NCBI RefSeq assembly: GCF_000741705.1
Contig: NZ_JGZI01000009.1
Coordinates: forward strand, 620,001-684,000
From: Bifidobacterium psychraerophilum
GTDB lineage: Bacteria > Actinomycetota > Actinomycetes > Actinomycetales > Bifidobacteriaceae
Direction of reading: 5' to 3'
DNA length: 64,000 bases
The notes under the pieces were generated by a model, which was not told the DNA's origin, searched no databases, and saw only the letters and a program-made list of their open reading frames with translations. Both the position numbers and the translations under genes were made by a program. Shown here piece after piece: positions 21,615-30,696 of the stretch (position 1 is its first letter; every line of letters begins with the position of its first letter).

Positions 21615-23241
21615 AAGCCAGCATGATGCCGGACAGCGCGAGGAGCTCCGGCATCTGCAACTGCTGCTTGATGGCAGTCGCGAGAAGAACCATGCGTTGG
21701 CGCAGGCACTGACCCGGGCCGGTCATGAGCTGGGCAAGGCGAAGGCGCAGCTCATGCAGCAGACACAGCCGCCGATGACCTTCGCCGTCTTCCTCAGCGT
21801 CGACGGCACCCACAGGGACGAGCACGGAGTGGAACACGCCAACGCCGAAGTGCTGTCCGGGAACCGTCGAATGATCGTCCCGGTTTCCTCCACGCTGAAC
21901 GCCGACCATCTGAGGCGCGGCCAGACCGTGTTGCTCAACGAGAGTCTGGTTCTGGTGCGAAGCAGGGAGATGCCGGCAACGGGTTCGGTACGCACCGTCG
22001 AACGGCTGCTCGACGATGGCCGGCTCATCGTTTCGGATTCCTCCGGCAACTCCACAGTGGTGCTGTGCGCGCAGGATCTGGATGGCGCCTCGTTGAAGGC
22101 CGCGGACCGTGTCATCGTCGATGATTCCGGACGCGTCGCGGTGATGCCGCTCCCGGCCCAGGACGATACCGACCTGGTGCTTGAAGAGGCGCCCGACGTG
22201 ACCTTTGCCGACATCGGTGGTCTTGATGAGCAGATAGGCCGGATCCGTGATGCGGTGCAGCTGCCCTTCCAGCACCGTGCCCTCTTCGAACGCTATAGTC
22301 TGCGGCCTCCGAAGGGGATATTGCTCTACGGCCCTCCGGGCAATGGCAAAACCATGATCGCCAAAGCCGTGGCCAACAGCCTCGCCGAAGGCAGCTCCCT
22401 GGGCTCCGGCGTATTCCTCTCGGTCAAAGGCCCCGAGCTGCTCAACAAGTTCGTGGGGGAGTCCGAACGGCTGATACGAGGCATCTTCAAACGGGCGCGC
22501 GAGAGGGCCTCCACCGGTGTGCCGGTGATCGTGTTCATCGACGAGATGGATTCGCTGCTGCGCACCAGGGGTTCAGGGGTGTCCTCCGATGTGGAGACGA
22601 CGATCGTCCCTCAATTCCTGGCCGAGCTCGATGGGGTCGAATCTCTGGACAACGTGATGGTGATCGGTGCTTCGAACCGTGTGGACATGATCGATCCCGC
22701 GGTGCTCAGACCCGGTCGTCTCGATGTGAAGATCCGTGTGGATCGCCCCAATGCCCGGCAGGCCGCCGGTATCCTCCGGCACTATCTGACCGATGATCTC
22801 CCGCTCGGTGAGATGGAACGGGCCGATACCCTCGTCGAAGGGCTGGTCAGGAACATCTACGGTCGTGGCGAGGATCGCCGTGTATGCGATGTGTGCGACG
22901 ACCAGGGGATATGGACGACGATCTTCTTCGGTGATCTGCTGTCCGGGGCCATGCTGAAGAACATTGTCGACCGTGCGAAGACGAAGGCTGTCAAGGCCTC
23001 GATTGTGCACGGAGCCGATATCGCCTTGGACGCGGCCTTGTTCAGGCAGGCCGTCGAGGACGAGTTCCTCGAAAGCTCCGACTCGGTGTGCGATGCCGAT
23101 CCGAGCCAGTGGGCACGTATCACCGGCCTGGGAGAGGGCCGTGTGGTGAGGATCGTCCCCGCCGGCAGCCACGCTTCGCCGATGAATGGGGTGTCCGCGG
23201 AGGGCCGTGGCGATAGTAGCGTGGCAGGTGCGTCGTCATGA
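21574..23241 (+). CDS. arc: Proteasome-type AAA ATPase ARC (Mpa homologue)
   Basis: Ring-forming ATPase that in proteasome-bearing actinobacteria unfolds pupylated proteins. Of 555 residues, about 10-65 form a coiled coil (for example REELRHLQLLLDGSREKNHA), followed by the tandem OB domains and an AAA module with Walker A GPPGNGKT, Walker B VIVFIDEMDSLL, the arginine-finger region and the FADIGGLDEQIGRIRDAV lead-in. The C terminus ends SSVAGASS, with no hydrophobic-Tyr-X docking motif of the kind that opens the 20S gate. ATG 21574 has AGGGA at good spacing inside the DedA gene; GTG 21589 is an alternative. It overlaps dop by ATGA. Confidence 0.92.
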   Translation: MGAVTVEETRAVPESQHDAGQREELRHLQLLLDGSREKNHALAQALTRAGHELGKAKAQLMQQTQPPMTFAVFLSVDGTHRDEHGVEHANAEVLSGNRRMIVPVSSTLNADHLRRGQTVLLNESLVLVRSREMPATGSVRTVERLLDDGRLIVSDSSGNSTVVLCAQDLDGASLKAADRVIVDDSGRVAVMPLPAQDDTDLVLEEAPDVTFADIGGLDEQIGRIRDAVQLPFQHRALFERYSLRPPKGILLYGPPGNGKTMIAKAVANSLAEGSSLGSGVFLSVKGPELLNKFVGESERLIRGIFKRARERASTGVPVIVFIDEMDSLLRTRGSGVSSDVETTIVPQFLAELDGVESLDNVMVIGASNRVDMIDPAVLRPGRLDVKIRVDRPNARQAAGILRHYLTDDLPLGEMERADTLVEGLVRNIYGRGEDRRVCDVCDDQGIWTTIFFGDLLSGAMLKNIVDRAKTKAVKASIVHGADIALDAALFRQAVEDEFLESSDSVCDADPSQWARITGLGEGRVVRIVPAGSHASPMNGVSAEGRGDSSVAGASS

Positions 23242-24941
23242 GTGTGCGCCGGGTGATGGGCACCGAAACCGAATACGCGGTTTCCGATGCCTCGGCATCC
23301 CGCTACGATCCCGTGGCCCTGTCCTTCGATGTGGTGCGAGGTGCCAGCCAGGAAGGCAGTGCGCATATCCGTTGGGATTACCGCCAGGAGGATCCGATCA
23401 ACGATGCGCGGGGGAGCCGTCTAGACCGTGCCGCCGCACGCCCCGAGATGCTCACGGACGCCCCTCAGCTGCACATCACCAATGTGATGGCCCCGAACGG
23501 TGGGCGTATCTATGTGGATCATGCGCATCCCGAATATTCCTCTCCTGAAAGCACAGACCCCTTCCGCGCCGTCGCATACGACCTCGCCGGGGATGCGTTG
23601 ATGCGCGCGGCCGCACGGAAGGCCTCCCGTCTGACGGGGAAAAAGATCGTATTGCACCGCAATAATGTGGATGGCAAAGGCGCCAGTTGGGGTACCCACG
23701 AAAGTTACAGAAACCTTCGTGCCGTGCCCTTCAGGACGGTCAGCGAGCTGATGACCATCCATTTCGTGAGCCGTCAGATCTACACGGGCTCAGGAAGGGT
23801 GGGCATCGGTGAGCGCAGCGAAGGTGCCGGATACCAGCTCAGCCAGCGGGCCGACTATATCCATACCGGCATCGGTCTGCAGACGACCTTCGACCGTCCC
23901 ATCATCAACACCCGCGATGAATCCCATGATCGGGATGACTACCGCCGACTGCATGTCATCGTGGGGGATGCCAATCGCATGCAGGTGCCCCAGATACTGA
24001 AACTCGGCACGACGAGCATGCTCCTATGGCTTGCCGAGCAGTCCGAAGTGGCTAATTATGATCTGCGCTCCCTGCTGGATGAGCTTGAAGTTGCCGATCC
24101 GGTCTCCGCGCTGCACCAGGTATCCCACGATTGCTCCCTTCGTGAGACGCTGCCTATGAAGTCGGGTGCGAGACTGAGCGCTGTGCAGCTGCAACAGCGG
24201 CTGTATGAGGCCGTGGACCTGGTGGGTGCGAGGATCTATGGCACCGATGGGCAAGGTGCGGATGAGCAAGGTGTAGGCGGGCGCGGCACGGTCGCCTGGC
24301 CGGACGCTCCGACCCGCAGGATCATGGCGATGTGGAGATGCGCGCTCGCGGATGTCGCGCGCATCTCCACCAGCGACGAGGACGCACGCCTCGCATTGGT
24401 CGAGGAGGCTTCGAGGATCGAATGGCTCCGCAAGTGGCAGGTCCTGGAACAGCTCCGAAGGCGGTATCTGCGGGCTTCAGGGAGGAGTGGGAACGATGCC
24501 GGACCTTCCTCCTGGAGCGATCCGAGGTTACGTGCCTGCGATCTCTCGTGGGCTTCATTGCAGGAGGGGGCCTCGGTATACGATAAGCTGTCAGCCGGCA
24601 GTGCATGCCCCATAAGCGATGACTGCATCGCCAGGGCCTGCGATGAGGCCCCCGAGGACACCAGGGCCTGGTTGCGGGCGCAGTTGCTCTCCCGCTTCCC
24701 ACAGGAGCTGGTGGCGATGTCCTGGAGCAGCATCACGGTTCGTGACGCCGATCCGGCGGAGGACCATGTGGATGGGGTGGGAGTCCTCTCGCACCAGGCT
24801 TCCGGGACTTCCACGGCTGTGCTGAGTGTGGGCATTCCGGATCCGCTGCGTTGTGGGAAGGCAGATGCCGAAGAGGCCCTGCGCGCCTCGCGGCATGCCG
24901 CCGATGTGCTGCGGTGCTGTGAATCGCGCTTACACGCGTAG
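23238..24941 (+). CDS. dop: Deamidase/depupylase of Pup
   Basis: Converts the C-terminal Gln of Pup to Glu and removes Pup from proteins. The 567-residue protein is a carboxylate-amine ligase-fold enzyme: the N terminus VMGTETEYAV supplies the metal-binding glutamates, DHAHPEYSSPE and NNVDGKGASWGTHESY are typical of the Dop/PafA family, and PIINTRDESHDRDDYRRLHV and VGDANRM follow. It is told from PafA by the inserted segment after residue 40 (the Dop loop region) and by operon position. ATG 23238 overlaps the arc stop (ATGA), with AGGTG upstream. Confidence 0.93.
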   Translation: MSVRRVMGTETEYAVSDASASRYDPVALSFDVVRGASQEGSAHIRWDYRQEDPINDARGSRLDRAAARPEMLTDAPQLHITNVMAPNGGRIYVDHAHPEYSSPESTDPFRAVAYDLAGDALMRAAARKASRLTGKKIVLHRNNVDGKGASWGTHESYRNLRAVPFRTVSELMTIHFVSRQIYTGSGRVGIGERSEGAGYQLSQRADYIHTGIGLQTTFDRPIINTRDESHDRDDYRRLHVIVGDANRMQVPQILKLGTTSMLLWLAEQSEVANYDLRSLLDELEVADPVSALHQVSHDCSLRETLPMKSGARLSAVQLQQRLYEAVDLVGARIYGTDGQGADEQGVGGRGTVAWPDAPTRRIMAMWRCALADVARISTSDEDARLALVEEASRIEWLRKWQVLEQLRRRYLRASGRSGNDAGPSSWSDPRLRACDLSWASLQEGASVYDKLSAGSACPISDDCIARACDEAPEDTRAWLRAQLLSRFPQELVAMSWSSITVRDADPAEDHVDGVGVLSHQASGTSTAVLSVGIPDPLRCGKADAEEALRASRHAADVLRCCESRLHA

Positions 24942-25018
24942 AGCGCAAGCGCACATCACGTGTGATGAGTAGTATTTCAGAGGATGTTGAAGATGATAAG
25001 GAAAGAGAGGGAGTGAGT

Positions 25019-25846
25019 ATGGAATTGCGTGAACTGACCACAAGGGTCGCGCAGGTGGCGATTCAAGCAGGTTCATACGCCTTGCAGGATCAGGTCAACC
25101 CTCATGATCTCAAGGCCCTGCACCCTCAACAGGAACGACAGTACACATCGGAGGTGGATGATCGCCTCCTGCGGTACTGCCGCGAGCGCATCGCGAAGAT
25201 AGAGCCCTTCGACGGTTTCTGGGAGGATGAGGGCAGTGACCGCGAAATAGGCAAACGCTATTGGTGCGTCGGCCATATCGACGGTGTGATCAATTACGTC
25301 AGGAATATGGCTGAATGGTCGATTACCGTCTCCCTTTTCGAGATCGATGAGGAGGGCGAGGCGAATCCGATACTCGGCGTGGTCCATGCGCCCGCACTCG
25401 GAGCGACCTACCTGGCCGCGCAGGGCCAGGGTGCCATCCGCATCCGGCGCACCCCGAATGGCGAGAAGCGTGAGAAGGTCATGCCTTCCACCACCGCCTC
25501 ACTTGAGGGCTCCGTGGTGAGCTTCGGCATGTCGTATTTCCCGAAGGAATCGAAGCGCGCCTTGCAGACGGCTGGCTCATTGGCCGGCAAACCCGCCGAT
25601 ATCAAGCGCATCGGTCCGACATCCTTGGATCTGTGCAAGGTCGCGGATGGCACCTACGATGCCTACTTCGAACCCACCCTGCATTCCTGGGACATACCGG
25701 CGGTATCGGCCGCGACGGTTGTGGTAACGGAGGCGCAAGGGCAGATCGAGCAGTGGAACGGCGATATCATCCATTGGGATCGCAACAATGACGTGGTCGC
25801 TTCGAACGGTCTGATAATCGATGATCTGAGACCATACTTGGTTTAG
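25019..25846 (+). CDS. Inositol monophosphatase-like protein in the pupylation operon
   Basis: A 275-residue member of the Mg-dependent inositol monophosphatase fold. The acidic pair appears as FWEDEGSD, the C-terminal metal motif as SWDIPAVSA, and ILGVVHAPALGATYLAAQGQGA is the usual core. The key motif that is normally D-P-I/L-D-G-T reads G-H-I-D-G-V (in CVGHIDGVINYV), so the first metal-ligand Asp and the catalytic Thr are missing. Normal phosphatase activity is therefore doubtful, and no substrate can be given. ATG 25019 has AGAGGGAG upstream and is preferred to ATG 24962. It is 77 bases after dop and 96 before pup. Confidence 0.8.
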   Translation: MELRELTTRVAQVAIQAGSYALQDQVNPHDLKALHPQQERQYTSEVDDRLLRYCRERIAKIEPFDGFWEDEGSDREIGKRYWCVGHIDGVINYVRNMAEWSITVSLFEIDEEGEANPILGVVHAPALGATYLAAQGQGAIRIRRTPNGEKREKVMPSTTASLEGSVVSFGMSYFPKESKRALQTAGSLAGKPADIKRIGPTSLDLCKVADGTYDAYFEPTLHSWDIPAVSAATVVVTEAQGQIEQWNGDIIHWDRNNDVVASNGLIIDDLRPYLV

Positions 25847-25942
25847 TTCGGGATTTGCCCCAGAATGGATGCATAGGGGTCGGTACCCGACCGTGCCGAT
25901 GATATGCAACTCAGGCGACACTTCAATATAGGGGATGGTGCA

Positions 25943-26134
25943 ATGCCACAGGAACAGGTGCGACGTAACGCACAGTCGCAGCAGCAGGACGAGACGCAGC
26001 AGCAGCGGAGCGACGACGCGCAGCAGCGGATGCAGACGCAGGACCTCGACGCGGTGCTTGACGACATCGAATCCACATTGGAAAGCAATGCCGAGGAGTA
26101 TGTCAGCAGCTTCGTGCAGAAGGGCGGGCAGTGA
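25943..26134 (+). CDS. pup: Prokaryotic ubiquitin-like protein Pup
   Basis: A 63-residue protein modifier attached to lysines by PafA. The N-terminal half is rich in Gln, Asp and Arg and probably disordered; the C-terminal half holds the conserved helix-forming [20 protein letters not shown] and ends VQKGGQ. The terminal Gln means it must first be deamidated by Dop. ATG 25943 has GGGGA at 7-base spacing; an open frame back to 25904 has no such signal. The TGA stop overlaps the pafA ATG (TGATG), so ligase and modifier are translated together. Confidence 0.95.
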   Translation: MPQEQVRRNAQSQQQDETQQQRSDDAQQRMQTQDLDAVLDDIESTLESNAEEYVSSFVQKGGQ

Positions 26135-27627
26135 TGCCTCAATTGCGGGGCTCGCAGAGTTCCTCCAGGGCGGATGAATTCGTCGAGAACGTGCATGATC
26201 GCGGTTTCTCACGCATCTTCGGCATTGAAACCGAATACGGTGTGAGCGTCACGGAAAACGACAAGGCCATTGAAGCGGGTCAGGTGGCGATGATGATGTT
26301 CCAGCCTGTGGTGACCCGCTCACGTTCGACCAACACCTATCTGGGCAACGGTGCCAGACTGTATTTGGACGTGGGCTCGCATCCCGAATACGCCACGGCC
26401 GAATCGCGTACGCCGATGGGTGCCCTGGCACAGGATCTCGCAGGCGAACGCATCATGGGCAGACTCGCTGCTGACGCCCAACAGCGCCTGAGGGAACACT
26501 ACGGTGACGGGACCAGGATCCATCTCTTCAAGAACAACACGGATTCCTCGGGCCATTCATTCGGATGCCATGAGAACTATCTGCTGAGGCGTTTTGTGTC
26601 CCTGCGCACGGTCGAACGCGAGTTGATCCCCTTTCTGGTGACCAGACAGCTGTTTTCCGGTGCAGGCATGATGGGCCCCGATGGCTTTGAGATGTCGCAA
26701 CGTGCACGTTTCCTCGATGATGCCGTTTCCAGCGCCACCACCCGCTCGCGACCGATGGTCAACACCCGCGACGAGCCCCACGCCGATCCCGACCATTACC
26801 GTCGCCTGCATGTGATCGTCGGCGACTCGAACCGTTCCCAACTGGCCACATGGATGAAGCTGGCGACCACACATCTGGTGTTGTCGGTCATCGAGGAAAG
26901 CGTGTCCCTGGGGGAGCGCTCACCATTCGACTCCTGCATGCTGGCGGATCCCGGGCAGGCCATACGACAGGTGAGCGGGGACATCACGGGCAAGGCACCG
27001 ATCATGCTTTCCGCCGACGTTCCGGTGCGTGAGCACAGCTGCGCCTTGGAGATCCAGCGCAGCTACCTGCATGCCGTGCAATCCTTTGTCGCGCGCCATA
27101 CCTCCTCGATCGACGCCATTCTCCCCGACGCGGCCCAGGTCTTGGAACTGTGGGAAAACGCCCTGGACTCCATCGACAGAGGCAGATGGCGAGAGCTTTC
27201 CTCCTGGGTGGATTGGGCCGCCAAACTCAACCTCTTCGAGAGGATGCGCGCGCGCAATAATGGAGGCTCTCCGCAGCTGGAGGCACGCATCAGGCAGATC
27301 GATCTGGAATACCACGATATCGTCAACGGGGTGACCTATCCCTCGCTGATGAGTCATGGCGCCTTGCGCTCATTGCTGGGGGAGGATGCGATTCGCGAGG
27401 CCGTCAGCAATCCCCCCGCAGATACCCGGGCGGCTTTGCGCGGTGCCTTCGTGGACGCCGCATTGCGTAAGGATGTGCTCTGGGCATGCGACTGGACGCA
27501 TGTCTCATTGGCGTCCGGTAACAGGCTTGAGGCCGAGCTTCTCGACCCATTCAACCCGGAGCCCACCGAAGAGTATCTCCGGGTGATGGCCGCGGTGTCG
27601 GAACCCAAACCCTCACAGAACTGGTGA
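26134..27627 (+). CDS. pafA: Pup-protein ligase
   Basis: Joins the C-terminal Glu of Pup to target lysines using ATP. The 497-residue protein shows RIFGIETEYGVSV (metal-binding Glu residues), LYLDVGSHPEYATAE, NNTDSSGHSFGCHENY, NTRDEPHADPDHYRRLHV and VGDSNRSQ, the standard PafA series. The N terminus carries about 25 extra residues ([20 protein letters not shown]) before the catalytic domain. It follows pup directly; no prcB or prcA lies between or after. A bidirectional terminator follows. Confidence 0.95.
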   Translation: MPQLRGSQSSSRADEFVENVHDRGFSRIFGIETEYGVSVTENDKAIEAGQVAMMMFQPVVTRSRSTNTYLGNGARLYLDVGSHPEYATAESRTPMGALAQDLAGERIMGRLAADAQQRLREHYGDGTRIHLFKNNTDSSGHSFGCHENYLLRRFVSLRTVERELIPFLVTRQLFSGAGMMGPDGFEMSQRARFLDDAVSSATTRSRPMVNTRDEPHADPDHYRRLHVIVGDSNRSQLATWMKLATTHLVLSVIEESVSLGERSPFDSCMLADPGQAIRQVSGDITGKAPIMLSADVPVREHSCALEIQRSYLHAVQSFVARHTSSIDAILPDAAQVLELWENALDSIDRGRWRELSSWVDWAAKLNLFERMRARNNGGSPQLEARIRQIDLEYHDIVNGVTYPSLMSHGALRSLLGEDAIREAVSNPPADTRAALRGAFVDAALRKDVLWACDWTHVSLASGNRLEAELLDPFNPEPTEEYLRVMAAVSEPKPSQNW

Positions 27628-27666
27628 CTGCGCAGGACACTGCGCCATGGTCACGGACATAGCAAA

Positions 27667-27699
27667 GAACCCCGATTCACGCCTGTGTAACCGGGGTTC
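27667..27699. terminator. Terminator between pafA and hup
   Basis: GAACCCCG (27667-27674) pairs perfectly with CGGGGTTC (27692-27699). Read from the minus strand the stem is followed by TTT, so it fits best as the hup terminator, and it also closes the pafA transcript. Confidence 0.75.
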
Positions 27700-27725
27700 G
27701 ATTCGCTCGAAGTGAGCAGAGCTGA

Positions 27726-28007
27726 CTACTTGGTGACGGCCTTCTTCAGCAGTGAACCGGCAGTGATACGAACGCCGTAGCTTGCTGGAATCTTGATGGT
27801 CTCGCCGGTGCGTGGGTTGCGGCCGGTACGTGCGGCACGCTTCACGCGCTCTGCGGAGAACAGACCCGTGAGCTTGAGACCTTCGCCTGACTTCAGGGAC
27901 TCAACAAAAACGTCCTGAAAAGCGTTGACGGCGGCTTCTGCTTGAGCCTTGGTCAGGTTTGACTTCTGAGCGATCTTCGAAACGAGATCAGACTTGTTGT
28001 ATGCCAT
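27726..28007 (-). CDS. hup: DNA-binding protein HU
   Basis: A 93-residue nucleoid protein that bends and packs DNA as a dimer. It has the HU helices (MAYNKSDLVSKIAQKSNLTK), the arm with the signature GRNPRTGETIKIPAS, and the C-terminal LLKKAV. There is no lysine-rich tail of the mycobacterial HupB kind. ATG 28007 is preceded by AAGGATG at suitable spacing. It is a single-gene unit closed by the hairpin shared with pafA. Upstream, TAGTAT (minus strand, 28071-28066) could be its -10 box. Confidence 0.95.
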   Translation of the reverse strand: MAYNKSDLVSKIAQKSNLTKAQAEAAVNAFQDVFVESLKSGEGLKLTGLFSAERVKRAARTGRNPRTGETIKIPASYGVRITAGSLLKKAVTK

Positions 28008-28197
28008 GAAGCATCCTTCTGTCGGGGGTCCCCTTCCTTGCCGGGAAACCCATCGGTCATGTCCGATACTAGCGCAGATTGCCTGAAACCGCTGTATTTA
28101 TCAGGGTTTTCACGCCTTTTTTCGATATCTTGGGATTTTGTTCGCACAGTTTCACCATCGTGCTCATCGGAGCATGCCGAATCGTGGCCGTGCACGC

Positions 28198-30696
28198 TCA
28201 GACGAGGTTGTGGGCGTTGAGCCACTTCATCGCCAGGGCTCCGAGCGGGATCCTCAACCAATAGGTCGCCACCCTGAAGAGCAGCGTGGCTGAAAGCGCG
28301 ACTGCGGTGGGGACTCCGAGGCTTGAGAAGCCGAAGGTCAGAGCCGCCTCCACAGCCCCCAGGCCGCCGGGTGTGGGCACGGCCGAGCCGAGGGTGTTGG
28401 CGAGCAGGAAGATGAATGTCGTCTCCAGCACATTCGTCGGGTATCCGAAGGCCTTGAGGGCGGCCCAAAAGCTGAGACCGAAGGCGAGACTCTGGAGCAG
28501 TGCGCCCAGAGCGCTGATGGCCAGTTGTTTCGGCTGCGTGAGCATGTCAAGCAGCTGACGTGCGTAGGAGGCGATAATCGGCAGCAGCTTGTCGATCAGC
28601 AGCTTACGAAGCGGTGCGATCGCCATCGCGACCGATGCGGCGATGGCGACCACACCGAGGACGATGGCCAGGGTGTTGGTCGGAATCATGCTGGAGAATG
28701 AGTTCCGGCCCGTGAAGATTCCGATGACGATCAGCAGGATGAAGGTGGTGAGGAACTGCACGGCGACCACGGCGCTCATGATCGCGGTGGCGATGGTGTT
28801 GCGATACCCGCTTTTGCGCAGGAACTGCAGATTGACGAATGCCGGGCCGACACCCGAAGGCATGGAGACGGCCGTGAAGCTTGCGGCCACCTGCGACATG
28901 AATATGCCGAGATAATTGCGTTTGTCGCTGTCCATGAAGGCGCCGAGGCTGATACCGCTGCCGATCCAGGCGAAGATGCCCGAGATGAAGCACAGCACCG
29001 CCATCCAGGGGTCGGCATGGGAGATCGCATAGATGATCTGCTGCAGGTTCAGCTGGGTGAGCACCACCACAACCGCCACGACGAGCAGCAGCAGCGCGAC
29101 GAATGAGCGCAGGTTGAAGCGGGACAAGGTCACCGGTTCGATGGCGTCCGTCATCTCATCCGAAGCCAGTGAGCGCAGCTGGGTGCGCAGTTCCGCGAGC
29201 AGATGCTTATCCCATCCCGGCAAGGCCCTGGTCTGGGCGGGAACGGCGACTTTCTGCAGGAAGGGGATCAGTGCGATCAGGATATCGTCGCCCCACACCT
29301 CACGGGTGAGGGACATCGCGCGATCGATGCCCATGGTGCAGGCCAGCAATGTGAGCAGCTGGACCCGGTCAACCGATTCATTGGCGCTGGAACTGCCGAA
29401 ATCACCGTTCTGCCACCCCGCGATGAACCAGTTGCGTTTGCCGTCCACCGCGATGGAGTCAGGGGTGATGCTGCGATTGGTGAAGCCACGGTCGATGGCC
29501 CTGTCCAGATAGCGGAGCAGATCCCTGGCCTCCTCATCGCTGAGTTTCGTCAGGTCGCGGGAGACCAAGGCGGCGTCGGATTCAAGCACGAGTATGGAGG
29601 ATTCTCCGCTTTCCGCGACGCCATACGGTTTGACGGTGCTCAGTCCTATGTTGCGCAGCCCGAGCAGCATGGCGAAATGGTGTTGGGTGGTGTCCTTCAC
29701 CGAGCGGTCCCGGCGCATGGCCACGCCCGAGAATTTCACCCATTGCCACAGTTGCATCAGATAGCCTGCGGTGTATTTCTGGGAGTCGAGCACCGAGACG
29801 GTGTAGGACTTGTTCTCCGAGCTGAGGACCTCATACAGGCGGGAGCCATCGACGAGGTCATCCTGGAGTGAGGGTGCCGTTCCGAATGGCGTGGCCGCAC
29901 TCTGCATCTCCACGGCTTTGAGCGCTTTGACCGTGATGCCGATGGATTGCAAGGCCTGGACGATGGAGGAGCCCCACGCGCCCTTGTTCTGGGTGCCGGC
30001 GATGAAGCGGATGCCCAATCCCACGATCCGACCGATGAAGAAGGAGATCAGCACACCGCTGATCGCGTTGGCGGAAAGCGCCACGACGATGATGGCGGTG
30101 GCATAGAGGATATTCCATCCCCACTTCACGCTGGCCCTCATCCGCCGTGGACCGGCCGCGCTGAGAAAAGCACCGATGCCCGCATACAGATCGGGCAGTA
30201 AAGCCGCTCCGCTCAACACCACGGAGGGGCTCAGCGCGCTGATGATCGTGGCATTGCCGGAATGCACGATGAGGTTCGAGACGACCCATGTCGCCCCGTA
30301 TCCGCAGAAAAGTGCGATCGAGGAAGTGATGGACTGAAGCCATTCACGGGTGATGAGCAGATGGAACAACACCGACAGTACGACCACAACGGTGGTGAAC
30401 TGTTGCAGGAGCGCCGTAGGCACGTCATACAGCCAATCCAAGGCCTGGCTCGCCGTGTGCACATCGTATTCGATGCCCTGGGTGACGCCCCGGAGGTAGA
30501 TGGCGATAAGGACGACGACGGCGATCGCCGCGATCGATCCGGCTATCCTCACCAGATCGCCCATATCGCGCACACGCTGCGGCGGGGTGTCGCTGATGTG
30601 CGATGGGCTTTCGGAAGCAAGCACATTCGTATGGTCCTGGTGCCGGATGCCCTCGTCCATAGTGTCGGACACCTCTGTTTCGCTCGGGATTCTCAT
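28198..30696 (-). CDS. LPG-synthase-type membrane protein with central kinase-like segment
   Basis: An 832-residue protein in three parts. Residues about 45-235 hold an N-terminal membrane domain of around six helices. Residues about 300-540 are soluble and resemble a decayed protein-kinase fold: LGLRNIGLSTVKPYGV, then DRGFTNRSITPDSIAVD where active kinases have HRDLxPxN, then NWFIAGWQNGDFG. Residues about 545-825 are a lysylphosphatidylglycerol synthase/UPF0104 flippase-like domain (GVGPAFVNLQFLRKSGY, VPTPGGLGAVEAAL). No lysyl-transferase domain is attached, so lipid transport or regulation is more likely than lipid lysylation. It overlaps purB by ATGA. Confidence 0.8.
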   Translation of the reverse strand: MRIPSETEVSDTMDEGIRHQDHTNVLASESPSHISDTPPQRVRDMGDLVRIAGSIAAIAVVVLIAIYLRGVTQGIEYDVHTASQALDWLYDVPTALLQQFTTVVVVLSVLFHLLITREWLQSITSSIALFCGYGATWVVSNLIVHSGNATIISALSPSVVLSGAALLPDLYAGIGAFLSAAGPRRMRASVKWGWNILYATAIIVVALSANAISGVLISFFIGRIVGLGIRFIAGTQNKGAWGSSIVQALQSIGITVKALKAVEMQSAATPFGTAPSLQDDLVDGSRLYEVLSSENKSYTVSVLDSQKYTAGYLMQLWQWVKFSGVAMRRDRSVKDTTQHHFAMLLGLRNIGLSTVKPYGVAESGESSILVLESDAALVSRDLTKLSDEEARDLLRYLDRAIDRGFTNRSITPDSIAVDGKRNWFIAGWQNGDFGSSSANESVDRVQLLTLLACTMGIDRAMSLTREVWGDDILIALIPFLQKVAVPAQTRALPGWDKHLLAELRTQLRSLASDEMTDAIEPVTLSRFNLRSFVALLLLVVAVVVVLTQLNLQQIIYAISHADPWMAVLCFISGIFAWIGSGISLGAFMDSDKRNYLGIFMSQVAASFTAVSMPSGVGPAFVNLQFLRKSGYRNTIATAIMSAVVAVQFLTTFILLIVIGIFTGRNSFSSMIPTNTLAIVLGVVAIAASVAMAIAPLRKLLIDKLLPIIASYARQLLDMLTQPKQLAISALGALLQSLAFGLSFWAALKAFGYPTNVLETTFIFLLANTLGSAVPTPGGLGAVEAALTFGFSSLGVPTAVALSATLLFRVATYWLRIPLGALAMKWLNAHNLV

